A stretch of 64,000 nt of DNA from an uncultured Aquimarina sp. (GCA_947497175.1 CANMFM010000003.1:62001-126000), one strand, 5' to 3'. Positions 29,057 to 37,550 are shown, counted from the stretch's first letter. Numbers and translations: made by a program. Notes: generated by a model not told the origin, from the sequence alone.

Positions 29057-29575
29057 TTACTCTATTTCTGATACTACCACCCCTTCTGTAGTAAAAGCAA
29101 ATCCCTGTTGTCCAGAGACCCCTACCATTACTCCCTGAAAAATTGGTACGACAAGCGTATTGGCACCCCAGGTAATCAAAAAATTAGCCCCACTACCGCC
29201 AGTAGTATCATCTTCTTCAATCACGTACTCTATTGATTCTAATGGTTTTAAATAAATCGGTTGTTCGATATAGCCTCTCACAAAATCGCCAGCAGTATTA
29301 TAATAATCTACATTTTTAATAAAGAGAGAATCTTTCTTACTCGTGTTTCGAATACTTAACGTAGCGGTTAACTGAAACCTAAAGTCTTTGGTTTTGTTAT
29401 AAATATCCGAGTAAATAGGCACATATACTTCTCTTTTTATTGGATAGCTAAAACCATCACTACTATCGGGTATCTTATTTTCTTTTAAAATACCTTGTTC
29501 GATTTCTTTATTTGGATTTTGCCTAGCACAGGATATTAAGCTGATTATAAACAAAATAGTGATGTATCTACACAT
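29057..29575 (-). CDS. DUF3124 lipoprotein
   Basis: 172 aa. Lipobox LISC near residue 17 (MCRYITILFIISLISCARQ). The mature part has VYVPIYSDIYNKTKDFRFQLTATLSIRNTS, KNVDYYNTAGDFVR and VEEDDTTGGSGANFLITWG-like features of DUF3124. These are small periplasmic proteins with an immunoglobulin-like beta-sandwich and unknown role. It converges with the stress-protein-like gene. Confidence 0.85.
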   Translation of the reverse strand: MCRYITILFIISLISCARQNPNKEIEQGILKENKIPDSSDGFSYPIKREVYVPIYSDIYNKTKDFRFQLTATLSIRNTSKKDSLFIKNVDYYNTAGDFVRGYIEQPIYLKPLESIEYVIEEDDTTGGSGANFLITWGANTLVVPIFQGVMVGVSGQQGFAFTTEGVVVSEIE

Positions 29576-30254
29576 GGAATTTATACTATTGCTGATTATT
29601 TTTTTAAATTACATTTATTTCTGCTTTAAACAAGTTTTAAACGAATATTTTCGCAAAATTCTATTGGATATTTTTATATTCCAAAGTCACCTTTCTACTA
29701 AATAATTAAGCACTATATCAAAAAAATCAAACTCTTCAAAAGTCTTAAAAATTAATTAATAAGATTGTAATCATGCATACTAACAAAATGAAATTTTATA
29801 ATTTCATTAGTAAATTATTCTAGTTTTTGCAAAAGAAGACAATTTTATCTTTTTACATAAAAGACCGTGTTTTTATAAAAAAATACTCTTTTAAATCCCA
29901 AAACAAACTTTTTTCATAGTTTTTTGAATCGTTTTTATACTTTTAGGTTGTTTAGAAAATGTCTGTTTTGTTAATACAATTAACAATTGAAGTCTTTCAT
30001 TATCCTTTTTTATGTTAAAAAATATATCATAAGGTTAAACCCCGTTAAAACAATTGACAAATGTTTTGTAACCCTTATATTATATGAGGCATGCAACTAT
30101 CAAATATAAGTTTCCTTAAAATTTCATTACAACTCCTTAGATGATGTTGGATTTCAAGAGTTTTACTTCTATAAATAAAAATCACAATATCAAAATGAAA
30201 CAAGTAGTAGAAATAACACATAGTAAATCAAAAAATTTAGAGCCTTAATTAAAC
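29576..30254. other. long AT-rich intergenic region with one hairpin
   Basis: No convincing gene over about 680 nt. An inverted repeat at 29787-29808 (AATGAAATT / AATTTCATT, 4-nt loop) is embedded in a longer imperfect one that includes TACTAA and TTAGTA. A 17-codon frame at 30195 (MKQVVEITHSK) is too short to call. Confidence 0.5.
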
Positions 30255-30262
30255 TAGATTTG
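30255..30262 (+). promoter_or_regulatory. -7 box (TAGATTTG) of a Bacteroidota promoter
   Basis: TAGATTTG matches TAnnTTTG and lies 41 nt before the ATG of the small basic protein at 30304. The -33 TTG is not obvious. Confidence 0.5.
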
Positions 30263-30303
30263 GCGTTTATACATAATGAATAATCACATTACAAATAACT
30301 AAT

Positions 30304-30432
30304 ATGAAACAAAGACACACAATACAAAGACCAGGATTAAAAAGAAGATTTTTTGGCAGTAAAGCGTATTTACGCAGTGTACAAAGAAAAGTTAAAAATG
30401 CTATGAAACCCAAAAAAGCTCTATCAATTTAG
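30304..30432 (+). CDS. very basic 42-residue protein
   Basis: A complete frame (starts MKQRHTIQRPGLKRRFFGSK, ends KPKKALSI) with about 15 Lys/Arg in 42 residues and few acidic residues. It could bind nucleic acid, like small ribosome- or DNA-associated proteins. It lies 44 nt before the first of the paired 118-119 aa proteins and shares its apparent promoter. Too short for family assignment; codon use is like its neighbours. Confidence 0.55.
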   Translation: MKQRHTIQRPGLKRRFFGSKAYLRSVQRKVKNAMKPKKALSI

Positions 30433-30476
30433 CGACTAATACAGCAGACAAAAAAATTATTAAAAAAGTAAAAAAC

Positions 30477-30836
30477 ATGAATAAAAAGAAATACTTAAAT
30501 AAGGCAATGGCTTGGATAGAAAAAAAACCAACAACTTCAATAAAATCTATTGCTGAAGGATACGAAAATCCAAAAACTTTTACTAGCAAGTCTACAAAAC
30601 GAAAAATACATGCAGACGTATCTTATGTTACTCATGGAGGTGCAAAACACTACACAGACATTGCTTTAAAACAAGAAAATCCCAAGCAACAAGTTGTGAA
30701 GTGGAAAGTTTTAAGCTTTATGGCCGGAATGAAACGAGGGAAATTACATTTATTGGCCCCAAGAGGACATAAGGCATTCACCGAAAGACTAATAGAACGC
30801 CACAACATCAACGCCATAGTACATCCTCTGTATTAA
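30477..30836 (+). CDS. paralogous unknown protein, copy A
   Basis: 119 aa, cytoplasmic and basic. By hand count it is about 66% identical, without gaps, to the protein at 36529-36885. The most conserved parts are EGYENPK, THGGAKHYT, KWKVLSFMA, GKLHLLAP, GHKAFTE and HNINA-VHP. The order Asp (HADVS), Asp/Glu (YTDIALK), then a helix with Lys and a strand LHLLAP recalls nuclease-like PD-(D/E)xK folds, but the E-to-K spacing is wrong. I therefore do not claim that function. The apparent operon partner is the basic 42-residue protein upstream. Confidence 0.8.
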   Translation: MNKKKYLNKAMAWIEKKPTTSIKSIAEGYENPKTFTSKSTKRKIHADVSYVTHGGAKHYTDIALKQENPKQQVVKWKVLSFMAGMKRGKLHLLAPRGHKAFTERLIERHNINAIVHPLY

Positions 30837-30843
30837 TGCAATA

Positions 30844-31254
30844 CTAACTGGTTTTTTCCATACCTATACCGCTCAAGACTTCTACAAGTTTTTTCATAGT
30901 AATAGGCTTTACTATATAATTATTTACAATACTATACGATTTTGCTTTCAGAACATCTTCTGGATCTACCGAAGAAGACACTATGTATATTGTGATCTCT
31001 TTGGATACAGGAGTCTGTATAAACTCATCCAAAAACTGCCAGCCATCAAGAATAGGCATATTAAGATCTAAAAGTATAACGTCTGGTAATTTCTCTCCAT
31101 CTGTGACTAACGCAGTAAGGGCATCTAATGCTTCCTGACCGTTTCTGTAGATTAAAAAATTGTTGCAAACTTCAGCAAGTTGCATTACTTTTTTTACCCC
31201 AAAAATAAAAATGGGATCATCATCGATAATACAGGCGATATCAATTTTCTTCAT
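30844..31254 (-). CDS. single-domain response regulator (receiver only)
   Basis: 136 aa. It is a CheY-like receiver with the acidic pocket in IIDDDPIF, the phospho-acceptor Asp in VILLDLNMPILDGW, a Ser/Thr switch in YIVSSSVD and the conserved Lys in YIVKPITM. It has no output domain. It overlaps the end of the PAS histidine kinase gene by 14 nt, so the two are co-translated partners. It probably relays phosphate or acts by protein contact. It is known as a common flavobacterial pair with unknown stimulus. Confidence 0.93.
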   Translation of the reverse strand: MKKIDIACIIDDDPIFIFGVKKVMQLAEVCNNFLIYRNGQEALDALTALVTDGEKLPDVILLDLNMPILDGWQFLDEFIQTPVSKEITIYIVSSSVDPEDVLKAKSYSIVNNYIVKPITMKKLVEVLSGIGMEKTS

Positions 31255-33967
31255 GTTTCAAAAATATTTTAAATGTTGTTCCTTCATCTACTTTACTTTC
31301 AACTTCAATTTTTCCACCAATAGCTTCAACTTGATTTTTAGTAATAAATAATCCAATTCCTCTGGCATCCTTATTTTTATGAAAAGTTTTGTACATTCCA
31401 AACAGTTTTGAATGGTGCTTATTTAAATCTATGCCTAAACCATTATCTTCTATACACAAAACAATATAATCATCTTCTTTGTAAGCATTTAACATAACAT
31501 AACTTTCTCTTTTGGGAGAAGCATATTTTATACTATTGGTTAAAAAATTAAGGATAATACTATCCAAATAAGCAGATATCCCAGAGACTTTAACGTGTTG
31601 GTTTACTGCGTTCATAATTTTCACTTCAGCTTTGCTGGCACTTAATTTAAGTCCGCTGATAACATTATCTATTGTAACACGCAAATCTATACCTGCTAGA
31701 CCTTTATCTAAAAGTGTATTCATTAAAACGACTTCATTGAGATGTGTAATTGTCTCTGTAAGGTGAACAGAAGCTCTTTTAAAATGATGTATAATTTCGT
31801 TATCCTCAAGATTTGGATTCTCCTGGATGTGTAAATCCAAAAGCATATTAAAGTTACCTGAATGTGATTTTAAATTGTGAGAAACAATATGTGCAAAGTT
31901 TTTAAGCCTATCATTTTGATCATTGGCTACTTGCAATAAAGATTTTATTTCCTTTTCTACCTTTTTAAGTTCGCTGATATCTGCGGCAACCCCAAGATAA
32001 CCTATAATCTCATTATCTGTTTTTACTGCGGTAACTGTAAGTTGTACAGGAAAATAAGTTCCGTCTTTTCTAACGTGTGTCCATTCTCGGGTATCAGGTA
32101 TTCCTTGACTAGGAAGTGCCGTAAACACTTCAAATCCTTCTATATTTTTATTTAATTGTTCAGACAATTCTGCGCTTCTTTTTTCAACTTCTTCTCGCAC
32201 ATGAACAATTTGCGGCGTCATTTTATGCAGTACTTCTTCTTTTTTATATCCTAGCAAGTTTTCTGCTCCTTCATTAAATGTGGTAATTATCCCTTTTGTA
32301 TCGGTACCAATAATACTAACTTGTGTATTTGATTTTAAAACACTTTCTAATTGCGATACTGTTTGCTGAAGTTTTTCTTTAGCACGAATTCTTGGAGTAA
32401 TGTCGGTAATCTGTGAAATAAAATATAATGGTTCACCTTCTTCATCTCTAATTATAGAAGCAGATAGAATAACATGGATAATATGTCCTTTTTTATGAAA
32501 GTATCTTTTCTCCATGTGGTAAAAAGTTTTTTTACCATCTAATAAATCCTGTACCAAGTCTAAATCTGCCTCGAGGTCATCAGGATGCGTAATATCCTGA
32601 AAGGTTAACTCTATGAGTTCTTCTGAAGAGTACCCTATAATTTTACAGAGTGTTTGATTCGCTTCAAGCCATTTTCCTTCGAGGTCCAAAATAGCCATTC
32701 CGATAGCGGCATTTTCAAAATTTTCTCTAAATTTTTTTTCACTTAATTTTAACTTAATTTCTGCTTCTTTAGCTCTTGTAATGTCTTGGGTAAGCATAAT
32801 GACTCCCCCTACTTTATTAGTGCTTGTATACCATGGGTGAAGTTTCCAGGATAGCCATTGCACGGTTCCGTCAGCTCTTTCAAAACAATCTTCATCAGAC
32901 TCTAGTATTTTACCATTTAAACAATCCCGATGATCCTGTTTCCATTCTTCTCCAATTTCAGGAAAGACTTCATAATGAGATTTTCCTATTATACGCTCTT
33001 CTTTAATATTGTAATCTATCAACCACTTTTTAGAGTGCGCAATGTAGCACATGTTGGTGTCTAACATTGCAATGGCACCAGGTGCTTGTTCTATAAAAAC
33101 TTTATGTTTTTCGAGATCCTTTTTTTGCCTGGTGATTTCCTGATGTGTACCAATAACCCACTCGGGTTCTCCTTTTGCAGTCCAGCTTACCACTTTTCCT
33201 TTATCCAAAACCCATATCCAATCCCCATTTTTATGCTTCATTCTGGTCTCATGTTCGTAATGAGCAGTTTTTCCTTCAAAATGCTTTTGTAATAATTGAT
33301 TGGATTTTTCTAAATCGTTAGGGTGTATGCATTTTTTCCATGTATCAATAGAAATTGGTTCGAGTTCAAGAAGTGAATACCCAATTATTTCTGCCCATCT
33401 TTCATTAAAAATGGTTTGTCCGGTTTGTACATTCCATTCCCAAATACCACTATTTGTTCCATCGATAATGTGCTGAAATCGTTCTACTTGTTTTTTTAAA
33501 TTTAATTCTGCTTTTTTAATTTTAGTAACATCTGTATGGGCACCAATCATGCGATACGGTTTATTTTCAGCATCCCTGATAACCACTCCTTTACAATGAA
33601 TCCAAACTGTATGTCCCAATTTATGTTGATATCGTACTACCTGATCGTATGGATAATCAGGATTTTCGCAATGTTTATTAAAGTTATCTATAGCAACGGC
33701 AAGATCCTCTTGATTGATAATGTCCTGCCAGGCAGAAGCCTTATGAGGCATATTTTCAGGGTCGTATCCCAACGTAGTCCAGAATTTTGGATTCATCCAT
33801 TCATTATCCGGGTTTTTGAGATCCCAAAACCACAATCCATCAAGAGCTGACTTTTGTATAAAGTCAAAAATAGATTCATCCTTCTTAATTAAAGAATATA
33901 ATTCCCTCTTTAGATAATTTTCTTTGTGAACGACAGTAAATATAGGTTCAGCAGATTTTTTGTACAT
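31241..33967 (-). CDS. multi-PAS sensor histidine kinase
   Basis: 908 aa with no signal peptide or membrane helix, so a cytoplasmic sensor. I count five PAS/PAC units (cores FWDLKNPDNEWMNPKFWTTLGY, GIWEWNVQTGQTIFNERWAEIIGY, IAMLDTNMCYIAHS, MAILDLEGKWLEANQTLCKIIGY, IIGTDTKGIITTFNEGAENLLGY) over about residues 35-680. The dimerisation helix follows with His in FAHIVSHNLKSHSGNF. The ATPase has N box NFLTNSIKYASPKR, G1 IEDNGLGID and G2 GIGLFITKNQVEAIGG. The cognate receiver overlaps its end. PAS ligands cannot be inferred. Confidence 0.94.
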   Translation of the reverse strand: MYKKSAEPIFTVVHKENYLKRELYSLIKKDESIFDFIQKSALDGLWFWDLKNPDNEWMNPKFWTTLGYDPENMPHKASAWQDIINQEDLAVAIDNFNKHCENPDYPYDQVVRYQHKLGHTVWIHCKGVVIRDAENKPYRMIGAHTDVTKIKKAELNLKKQVERFQHIIDGTNSGIWEWNVQTGQTIFNERWAEIIGYSLLELEPISIDTWKKCIHPNDLEKSNQLLQKHFEGKTAHYEHETRMKHKNGDWIWVLDKGKVVSWTAKGEPEWVIGTHQEITRQKKDLEKHKVFIEQAPGAIAMLDTNMCYIAHSKKWLIDYNIKEERIIGKSHYEVFPEIGEEWKQDHRDCLNGKILESDEDCFERADGTVQWLSWKLHPWYTSTNKVGGVIMLTQDITRAKEAEIKLKLSEKKFRENFENAAIGMAILDLEGKWLEANQTLCKIIGYSSEELIELTFQDITHPDDLEADLDLVQDLLDGKKTFYHMEKRYFHKKGHIIHVILSASIIRDEEGEPLYFISQITDITPRIRAKEKLQQTVSQLESVLKSNTQVSIIGTDTKGIITTFNEGAENLLGYKKEEVLHKMTPQIVHVREEVEKRSAELSEQLNKNIEGFEVFTALPSQGIPDTREWTHVRKDGTYFPVQLTVTAVKTDNEIIGYLGVAADISELKKVEKEIKSLLQVANDQNDRLKNFAHIVSHNLKSHSGNFNMLLDLHIQENPNLEDNEIIHHFKRASVHLTETITHLNEVVLMNTLLDKGLAGIDLRVTIDNVISGLKLSASKAEVKIMNAVNQHVKVSGISAYLDSIILNFLTNSIKYASPKRESYVMLNAYKEDDYIVLCIEDNGLGIDLNKHHSKLFGMYKTFHKNKDARGIGLFITKNQVEAIGGKIEVESKVDEGTTFKIFLKHEEN

Positions 33968-34008
33968 ATCTTAAATTTCATGACGAGGGGTAATTTATTA
34001 ATATAAAA

Positions 34009-34215
34009 TTAACGTTTTTCGAATATATTTAAATCCATTTTTACCGCATTATTTATAAGGACAAACCATATTATTGCGTTTTTTATAATTTTTATAAGTA
34101 TTATTTTTTTAGAACAATTTATCCTTAAATCATTAGATAAATTAATACTTTGAGCAACATTTTTTTTCTGTAACTGAAATCCAAAAGGCCTCATGATTTT
34201 CGTTTTTTCATTCAT
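34009..34215 (-). CDS. doubtful small ORF upstream of the histidine kinase
   Basis: 68 codons (MNEKTKIMRPFGFQLQKKN ... IILIKIIKNAIIWFVLINNAV), Lys- and Ile-rich with one hydrophobic stretch. It lies 41 nt before the kinase gene and 29 nt after a repeat/palindrome array that could be its control region. Its composition could equally be AT-rich background. Confidence 0.25.
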   Translation of the reverse strand: MNEKTKIMRPFGFQLQKKNVAQSINLSNDLRINCSKKIILIKIIKNAIIWFVLINNAVKMDLNIFEKR

Positions 34216-34243
34216 ACTAAAAAATGAATTTTAACAAAAAATA

Positions 34244-34290
34244 ATGATTTTTTTTACGGAATTCATCATTTTTTTTACGGAATTCCGTAA
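34244..34290. repeat. two adjacent 21-bp direct repeats ending in a perfect palindrome
   Basis: 34244-34264 and 34265-34285 are identical except for one base (ATGATTTTTTTT versus ATCATTTTTTTT, both followed by ACGGAATTC). The second copy runs into the perfect 16-bp palindrome TTACGGAATTCCGTAA at 34275-34290. It is likely an operator in the region between the kinase and the metalloprotease-like lipoprotein gene. Nearly the same palindrome recurs at 53291. Confidence 0.7.
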
Positions 34291-34556
34291 TTTTTAGAAT
34301 ATGAACCAATGATTTAATAATTTATTTACTTATAAAAAATAATTTTTTCTATCTTAGAAAAGACGTTTTCATAAGAATTATATGGAACAGAAAAAATAAA
34401 TAAACTAATATATTTACTTTTTTACATGTTCTCATGATCACACTACATTTGAGATATTCCTCTATTTTTTTCTGTTAACAAAATTTTAACTTTTCAATGA
34501 AAACCGAATAGATCATTTATATCGTATATATTAATCATAACTAAAACCCCATAATC

Positions 34557-35342
34557 ATGAACTCTAACAAATACATATTATTTTCAATATTTTTATTGTG
34601 TATTATTACTTCTTGTTCTTCAGAAAAAGATAGTAATGAACTTGAAGAAATAACCTCTCTAGAAAATTCTGAAAATACCGAACCAACAGGATCATCAGCT
34701 AAAGATCTTTTGTCTGAAGAAAAATTCACAAAATTATTGATAGAATTAGTACATATTGAAGGGCATCAACCTACGGCAGAAACACTAAACAACTTCGAAT
34801 CATTTTTAGAAGAAAGGTTAAATAAATCCGGTGGAATTGAAATTAGACTCAAAGAAATTTCATCTCCTGGATTAGCATCGTATTCAATAGATGATATCGT
34901 TGATTTAGAGCAGAAACATCGTGAATCGTATAACTCGCAAGAGCAAATAGCCGTTTTTGCATTTTTTGTAGACGGAGAATATGCCGAGAATACCGAAAAC
35001 TCTTCAGTACTGGGTATTGCTTACCGAAACACTTCATTTGTTGTTTTTGAAAAAACGATTCGTAATTTTAGTGATACTCTATTAGCACCATCCCTTACTG
35101 TTCTGGAAACCACAGTAGTTAATCATGAATTTGCTCATTTATTAGGCTTGGTTAATGCAGGTACTCCTCTACAAAGTAATCACCAGGATACTGATCATGG
35201 AAGACACTGCAATGTAGAAGATTGTTTGATGTATTGGACAGCAGAAACAGGTGAAGGACTTATTAATATGGTCTCAGGTGGAACAATCCCAACCCTGGAT
35301 GCTCAATGTTTAGCAGACCTTAAAGCCAATGGCGGAAAATAA
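34557..35342 (+). CDS. metalloprotease-like lipoprotein (HExxH)
   Basis: 261 aa. The signal peptide ends in lipobox IITSC (MNSNKYILFSIFLLCIITSC). Near the C-terminus, VVNHEFAHLLGLVNAGTPLQ contains HExxHxxGL, the zinc site of metzincin/gluzincin-like peptidases. A third His occurs soon after (SNHQDTDHGRHCN) and a Met-containing CLMYW follows, like a Met-turn. This is consistent with an outer-membrane or periplasmic zinc peptidase. Substrates are unknown. It is monocistronic. Confidence 0.8.
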   Translation: MNSNKYILFSIFLLCIITSCSSEKDSNELEEITSLENSENTEPTGSSAKDLLSEEKFTKLLIELVHIEGHQPTAETLNNFESFLEERLNKSGGIEIRLKEISSPGLASYSIDDIVDLEQKHRESYNSQEQIAVFAFFVDGEYAENTENSSVLGIAYRNTSFVVFEKTIRNFSDTLLAPSLTVLETTVVNHEFAHLLGLVNAGTPLQSNHQDTDHGRHCNVEDCLMYWTAETGEGLINMVSGGTIPTLDAQCLADLKANGGK

Positions 35343-35396
35343 ACGATGTAATTTTTCAATCAATTCTTTTGTTTAATAGCCTGCACTAATTGCTGT

Positions 35397-35651
35397 ATGT
35401 ATTTACTACGCTTTTATATAGATAACGGATATTCCTATACTCTGAAAATAAGATATAATCCAGCTGCAATTAATTTTGATGGTAAGGATAGGACTGATAC
35501 ATTATCTATCTTTATCACATATTATGATCTGAACCCTGGTAACAAAAGATTTTCAGAAGAAGAAAGAGACGAATTACATTTTGCCTCATTTATTGATCTC
35601 AATAACGATAGAGAATTTGAGTTTAACAAAACACCAAATACCAATCCTTGA
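35397..35651 (+). CDS. possible lipoprotein fragment or small unknown protein
   Basis: 84 codons from ATG 35397 (starts MYLLRFYIDNGYSYTLKIRY, ends in FIDLNNDREFEFNKTPNTNP). The frame is open further upstream to about 35354 and there reads FFCLIACTNCC, which looks like a lipobox but has no ATG, GTG or TTG. It may be a lipoprotein gene that lost its start, or chance. It shows beta-rich, acidic character. Confidence 0.35.
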   Translation: MYLLRFYIDNGYSYTLKIRYNPAAINFDGKDRTDTLSIFITYYDLNPGNKRFSEEERDELHFASFIDLNNDREFEFNKTPNTNP

Positions 35652-35835
35652 AACCTTGTCGGTTTAAAAAGATCAGTACAATTTCTCGAACAGAAAAAAC
35701 ACCGTGATGAACAATATGCATACACCTTGTAAAATGAATTAGTTATTTCTAAAATTATTCATCGCTTTTTGCTTTTCACCTCTTGAGAATGTACTAATAT
35801 GTAGTATATTGCCTGAAATTAAATGTGATTGACCC

Positions 35836-36324
35836 GTGAAGTATATTGAGATTTTAGTCAAATTACGTAAAATTATTCGTTCCATCAATCTAGAGAGTAA
35901 GAAGATTGAAAAAGAGCTTGGAGTGAGTATTCCACAACTTTTAGTGCTGCAATATTTATCAGATCAGCAAGATTACCGAGCATTTGCAAAAGACATTAAG
36001 GCTTATATTAACCTGAATGCAAGTACAGTTTCTGGTATCATTTCCAGATTGGAAGCCAAGGGATTTGTAGCCCGTTTACCCGAGCCCAATGACAAAAGAG
36101 CTACCTATATTACCCTTACAGCAAAAGGTGCCGAATTGCTTCAAGAATCGCCTACCACACTGCAAGAAAAACTATCTCAAAAATTAAAAAAATTAACTCC
36201 AGAACAAATTGATGAGTTAGATAGAAATATAGAACTACTAACTACCATTATGGATGTTGAAGATATAGATGCAGCTCCCCTATTAACCATCAAGGAAATA
36301 AGCAATACAAGCAGCTCTGAGTAA
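35836..36324 (+). CDS. MarR family transcriptional regulator
   Basis: 162 aa, GTG start. Winged-helix layout: QLLVLQYLSDQQDYRAFAKDIKAYINLNASTVSGIISRLEAKGFVARLPEPNDKRATYITLTAKGAELL holds the recognition helix and the DKRA wing typical of MarR proteins. The C-terminal helix (SQKLKKLTPEQIDELDRNIELL) dimerises. It lies just upstream of a large palindromic promoter (36427-36473) and is an obvious candidate for binding it. The ligand is unknown. Confidence 0.92.
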   Translation: MKYIEILVKLRKIIRSINLESKKIEKELGVSIPQLLVLQYLSDQQDYRAFAKDIKAYINLNASTVSGIISRLEAKGFVARLPEPNDKRATYITLTAKGAELLQESPTTLQEKLSQKLKKLTPEQIDELDRNIELLTTIMDVEDIDAAPLLTIKEISNTSSSE

Positions 36325-36426
36325 TTAAAACTCAATTTTAACATAACTTTTTCTTTTTACCAGGTTTTACTATAAACACTACTAACAACACTATAAAGAT
36401 ATCCTTAAAATCGGGTAGTGATTTAT

Positions 36427-36473
36427 GTTTCTACACAAAATAGTTTGTGTAGAAACTATTTTATGTATATTTG
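36427..36473 (+). promoter_or_regulatory. promoter with overlapping palindromic operator
   Basis: Inverted repeats 36427-36439/36444-36456 (GTTTCTACACAAA, 4-nt spacer) and 36437-36446/36453-36462 (AAAATAGTTT/AAACTATTTT) overlap. They are followed 3 nt later by the -7 box TATATTTG at 36466-36473. The operator thus covers the -33 region of the promoter for the gene at 36529. A closely related palindrome occurs at 40234-40261. Confidence 0.75.
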
Positions 36474-36528
36474 CAGAAAGCCTTTTAAATAAAGAGTTTT
36501 TCAAATTGTTTCACTAAAAACGAAAAGG

Positions 36529-36885
36529 ATGGAAAAAGAAAAGTACTTAGAAAAAGCAATTGTCTGGGCAGAAAAAAAATCGACTGTTTCTCTACGAGCG
36601 ATAAAAGAAGGTTACGAAAACCCTAAGGTGTATAAAAGCAAAGTTACCGAAGAAATAGTTCAGGCAGATCTCTCTTTTACTACTCATGGCGGTGCTAAAC
36701 ACTATACAGAAGTTGCATTAAAAAAAGATGACCCAAAAAATCTTGTAGTCAAATGGAAAGTGCTGAGCTTTATGGCATCAATGAAAAAAGGAAAATTACA
36801 TTTACTTGCCCCAAAAGGACATAAAGCATTTACTGAAAAACTAGTGAAACAGCATAATATTAATGCAGTTGTTCATCCTATATAA
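36529..36885 (+). CDS. paralogous unknown protein, copy B
   Basis: 118 aa, gap-free homologue of the protein at 30477-30836 (about 66% identity by hand count). Shared blocks are EGYENPK, THGGAKHYTE, VVKWKVLSFMA, GKLHLLAPKGHKAFTE and HNINAVVHP. The position differs from copy A: here a MarR gene and a palindromic promoter lie directly upstream, so the two copies are probably regulated differently. No function is known to me; no membrane segment or signal peptide. Confidence 0.82.
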   Translation: MEKEKYLEKAIVWAEKKSTVSLRAIKEGYENPKVYKSKVTEEIVQADLSFTTHGGAKHYTEVALKKDDPKNLVVKWKVLSFMASMKKGKLHLLAPKGHKAFTEKLVKQHNINAVVHPI

Positions 36886-36951
36886 TGCAGGTGAATTATA
36901 CAAATTCAGATAAACACAAAAATTAAATTAAATTAAAATACAATAAAAGTT

Positions 36952-37107
36952 ATGCCTCAAAAAAATGGAATCCCAGGAAAAAATAAAGATTCTCAAGAAA
37001 TTAGAAATGAAATTAAATATTGGAAACTACAGAATAAAATGAGAAAATGTTCTGATTTCTCGGATATGTCATATTGGGAAGTAATGAGTACAAATAGTGC
37101 TCTGTAA
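36952..37107 (+). CDS. 51-residue unknown protein
   Basis: Starts MPQKNGIPGKNKDSQEIRNE, continues with YWKLQNKMRKCSDFSDMSYW, ends STNSAL. It is charged, hydrophilic and probably helical. It lies 66 nt after copy B of the paralog pair and may share its transcript. The amino-acid composition looks coding, but there is no family match that I recognise. Confidence 0.5.
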   Translation: MPQKNGIPGKNKDSQEIRNEIKYWKLQNKMRKCSDFSDMSYWEVMSTNSAL

Positions 37108-37151
37108 AATTTTTAAGTATACTTTTAATTTGCGAAATATTCAATTCATTT

Positions 37152-37550
37152 ATGAATTTCACAACCTACGATGCTTTTAATAGAATTACCCGTCTACATA
37201 TCGAAAGAATAACAAGTTTTATTTTTAAACATTCTAAAGGTATGGGAGATTCAAAATCTGCAATACGTAAAGCAATAGAATACTCTGCAAAAGAAATACC
37301 CGGGTTTGGCGGTAAAGTTTTTGTTGCTGAAGAAAAAGACAAAATAATTGGTGCTGCCGTAGTAAACAAAACAGGAATGAACGGCTACATCCCCGAAAAT
37401 ATTCTGGTTCATATCGCTACTCATAAAAATTGTACCGAAAAGAACCTGAGGAAAAAATTAATTCAAGCTGCAAAGCAAAATTGTAATGGAGAAGTTGCAC
37501 TATACATGAAACCCAGCAATCCTTCAACATTCTATTACGAGGTTATTTAA
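37152..37550 (+). CDS. GNAT-like protein with degenerate acetyl-CoA loop
   Basis: 132 aa. It aligns by pattern with flavobacterial GNAT acetyltransferases: KVFVAEEKDKIIGAAVVNKTGMNGYIPENILVHIATHK covers the beta4-beta5 core. The acetyl-CoA P-loop, normally R/Q-x-x-G-x-G/A, reads NCTEKNLRKKL here. The C-terminus (LYMKPSNPSTFYYEVI) stops soon after the conserved NP-A-LYE segment. It may be an inactive or altered homologue. Confidence 0.75.
   Translation: MNFTTYDAFNRITRLHIERITSFIFKHSKGMGDSKSAIRKAIEYSAKEIPGFGGKVFVAEEKDKIIGAAVVNKTGMNGYIPENILVHIATHKNCTEKNLRKKLIQAAKQNCNGEVALYMKPSNPSTFYYEVI

Noticed and set aside
30477..30836. Calling paralog A a PD-(D/E)xK nuclease
   Set aside because: The acidic and Lys residues are present in the right order, but the spacing E-x-x-x-K is not the E-x-K of that fold. 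Kept as a hint only.
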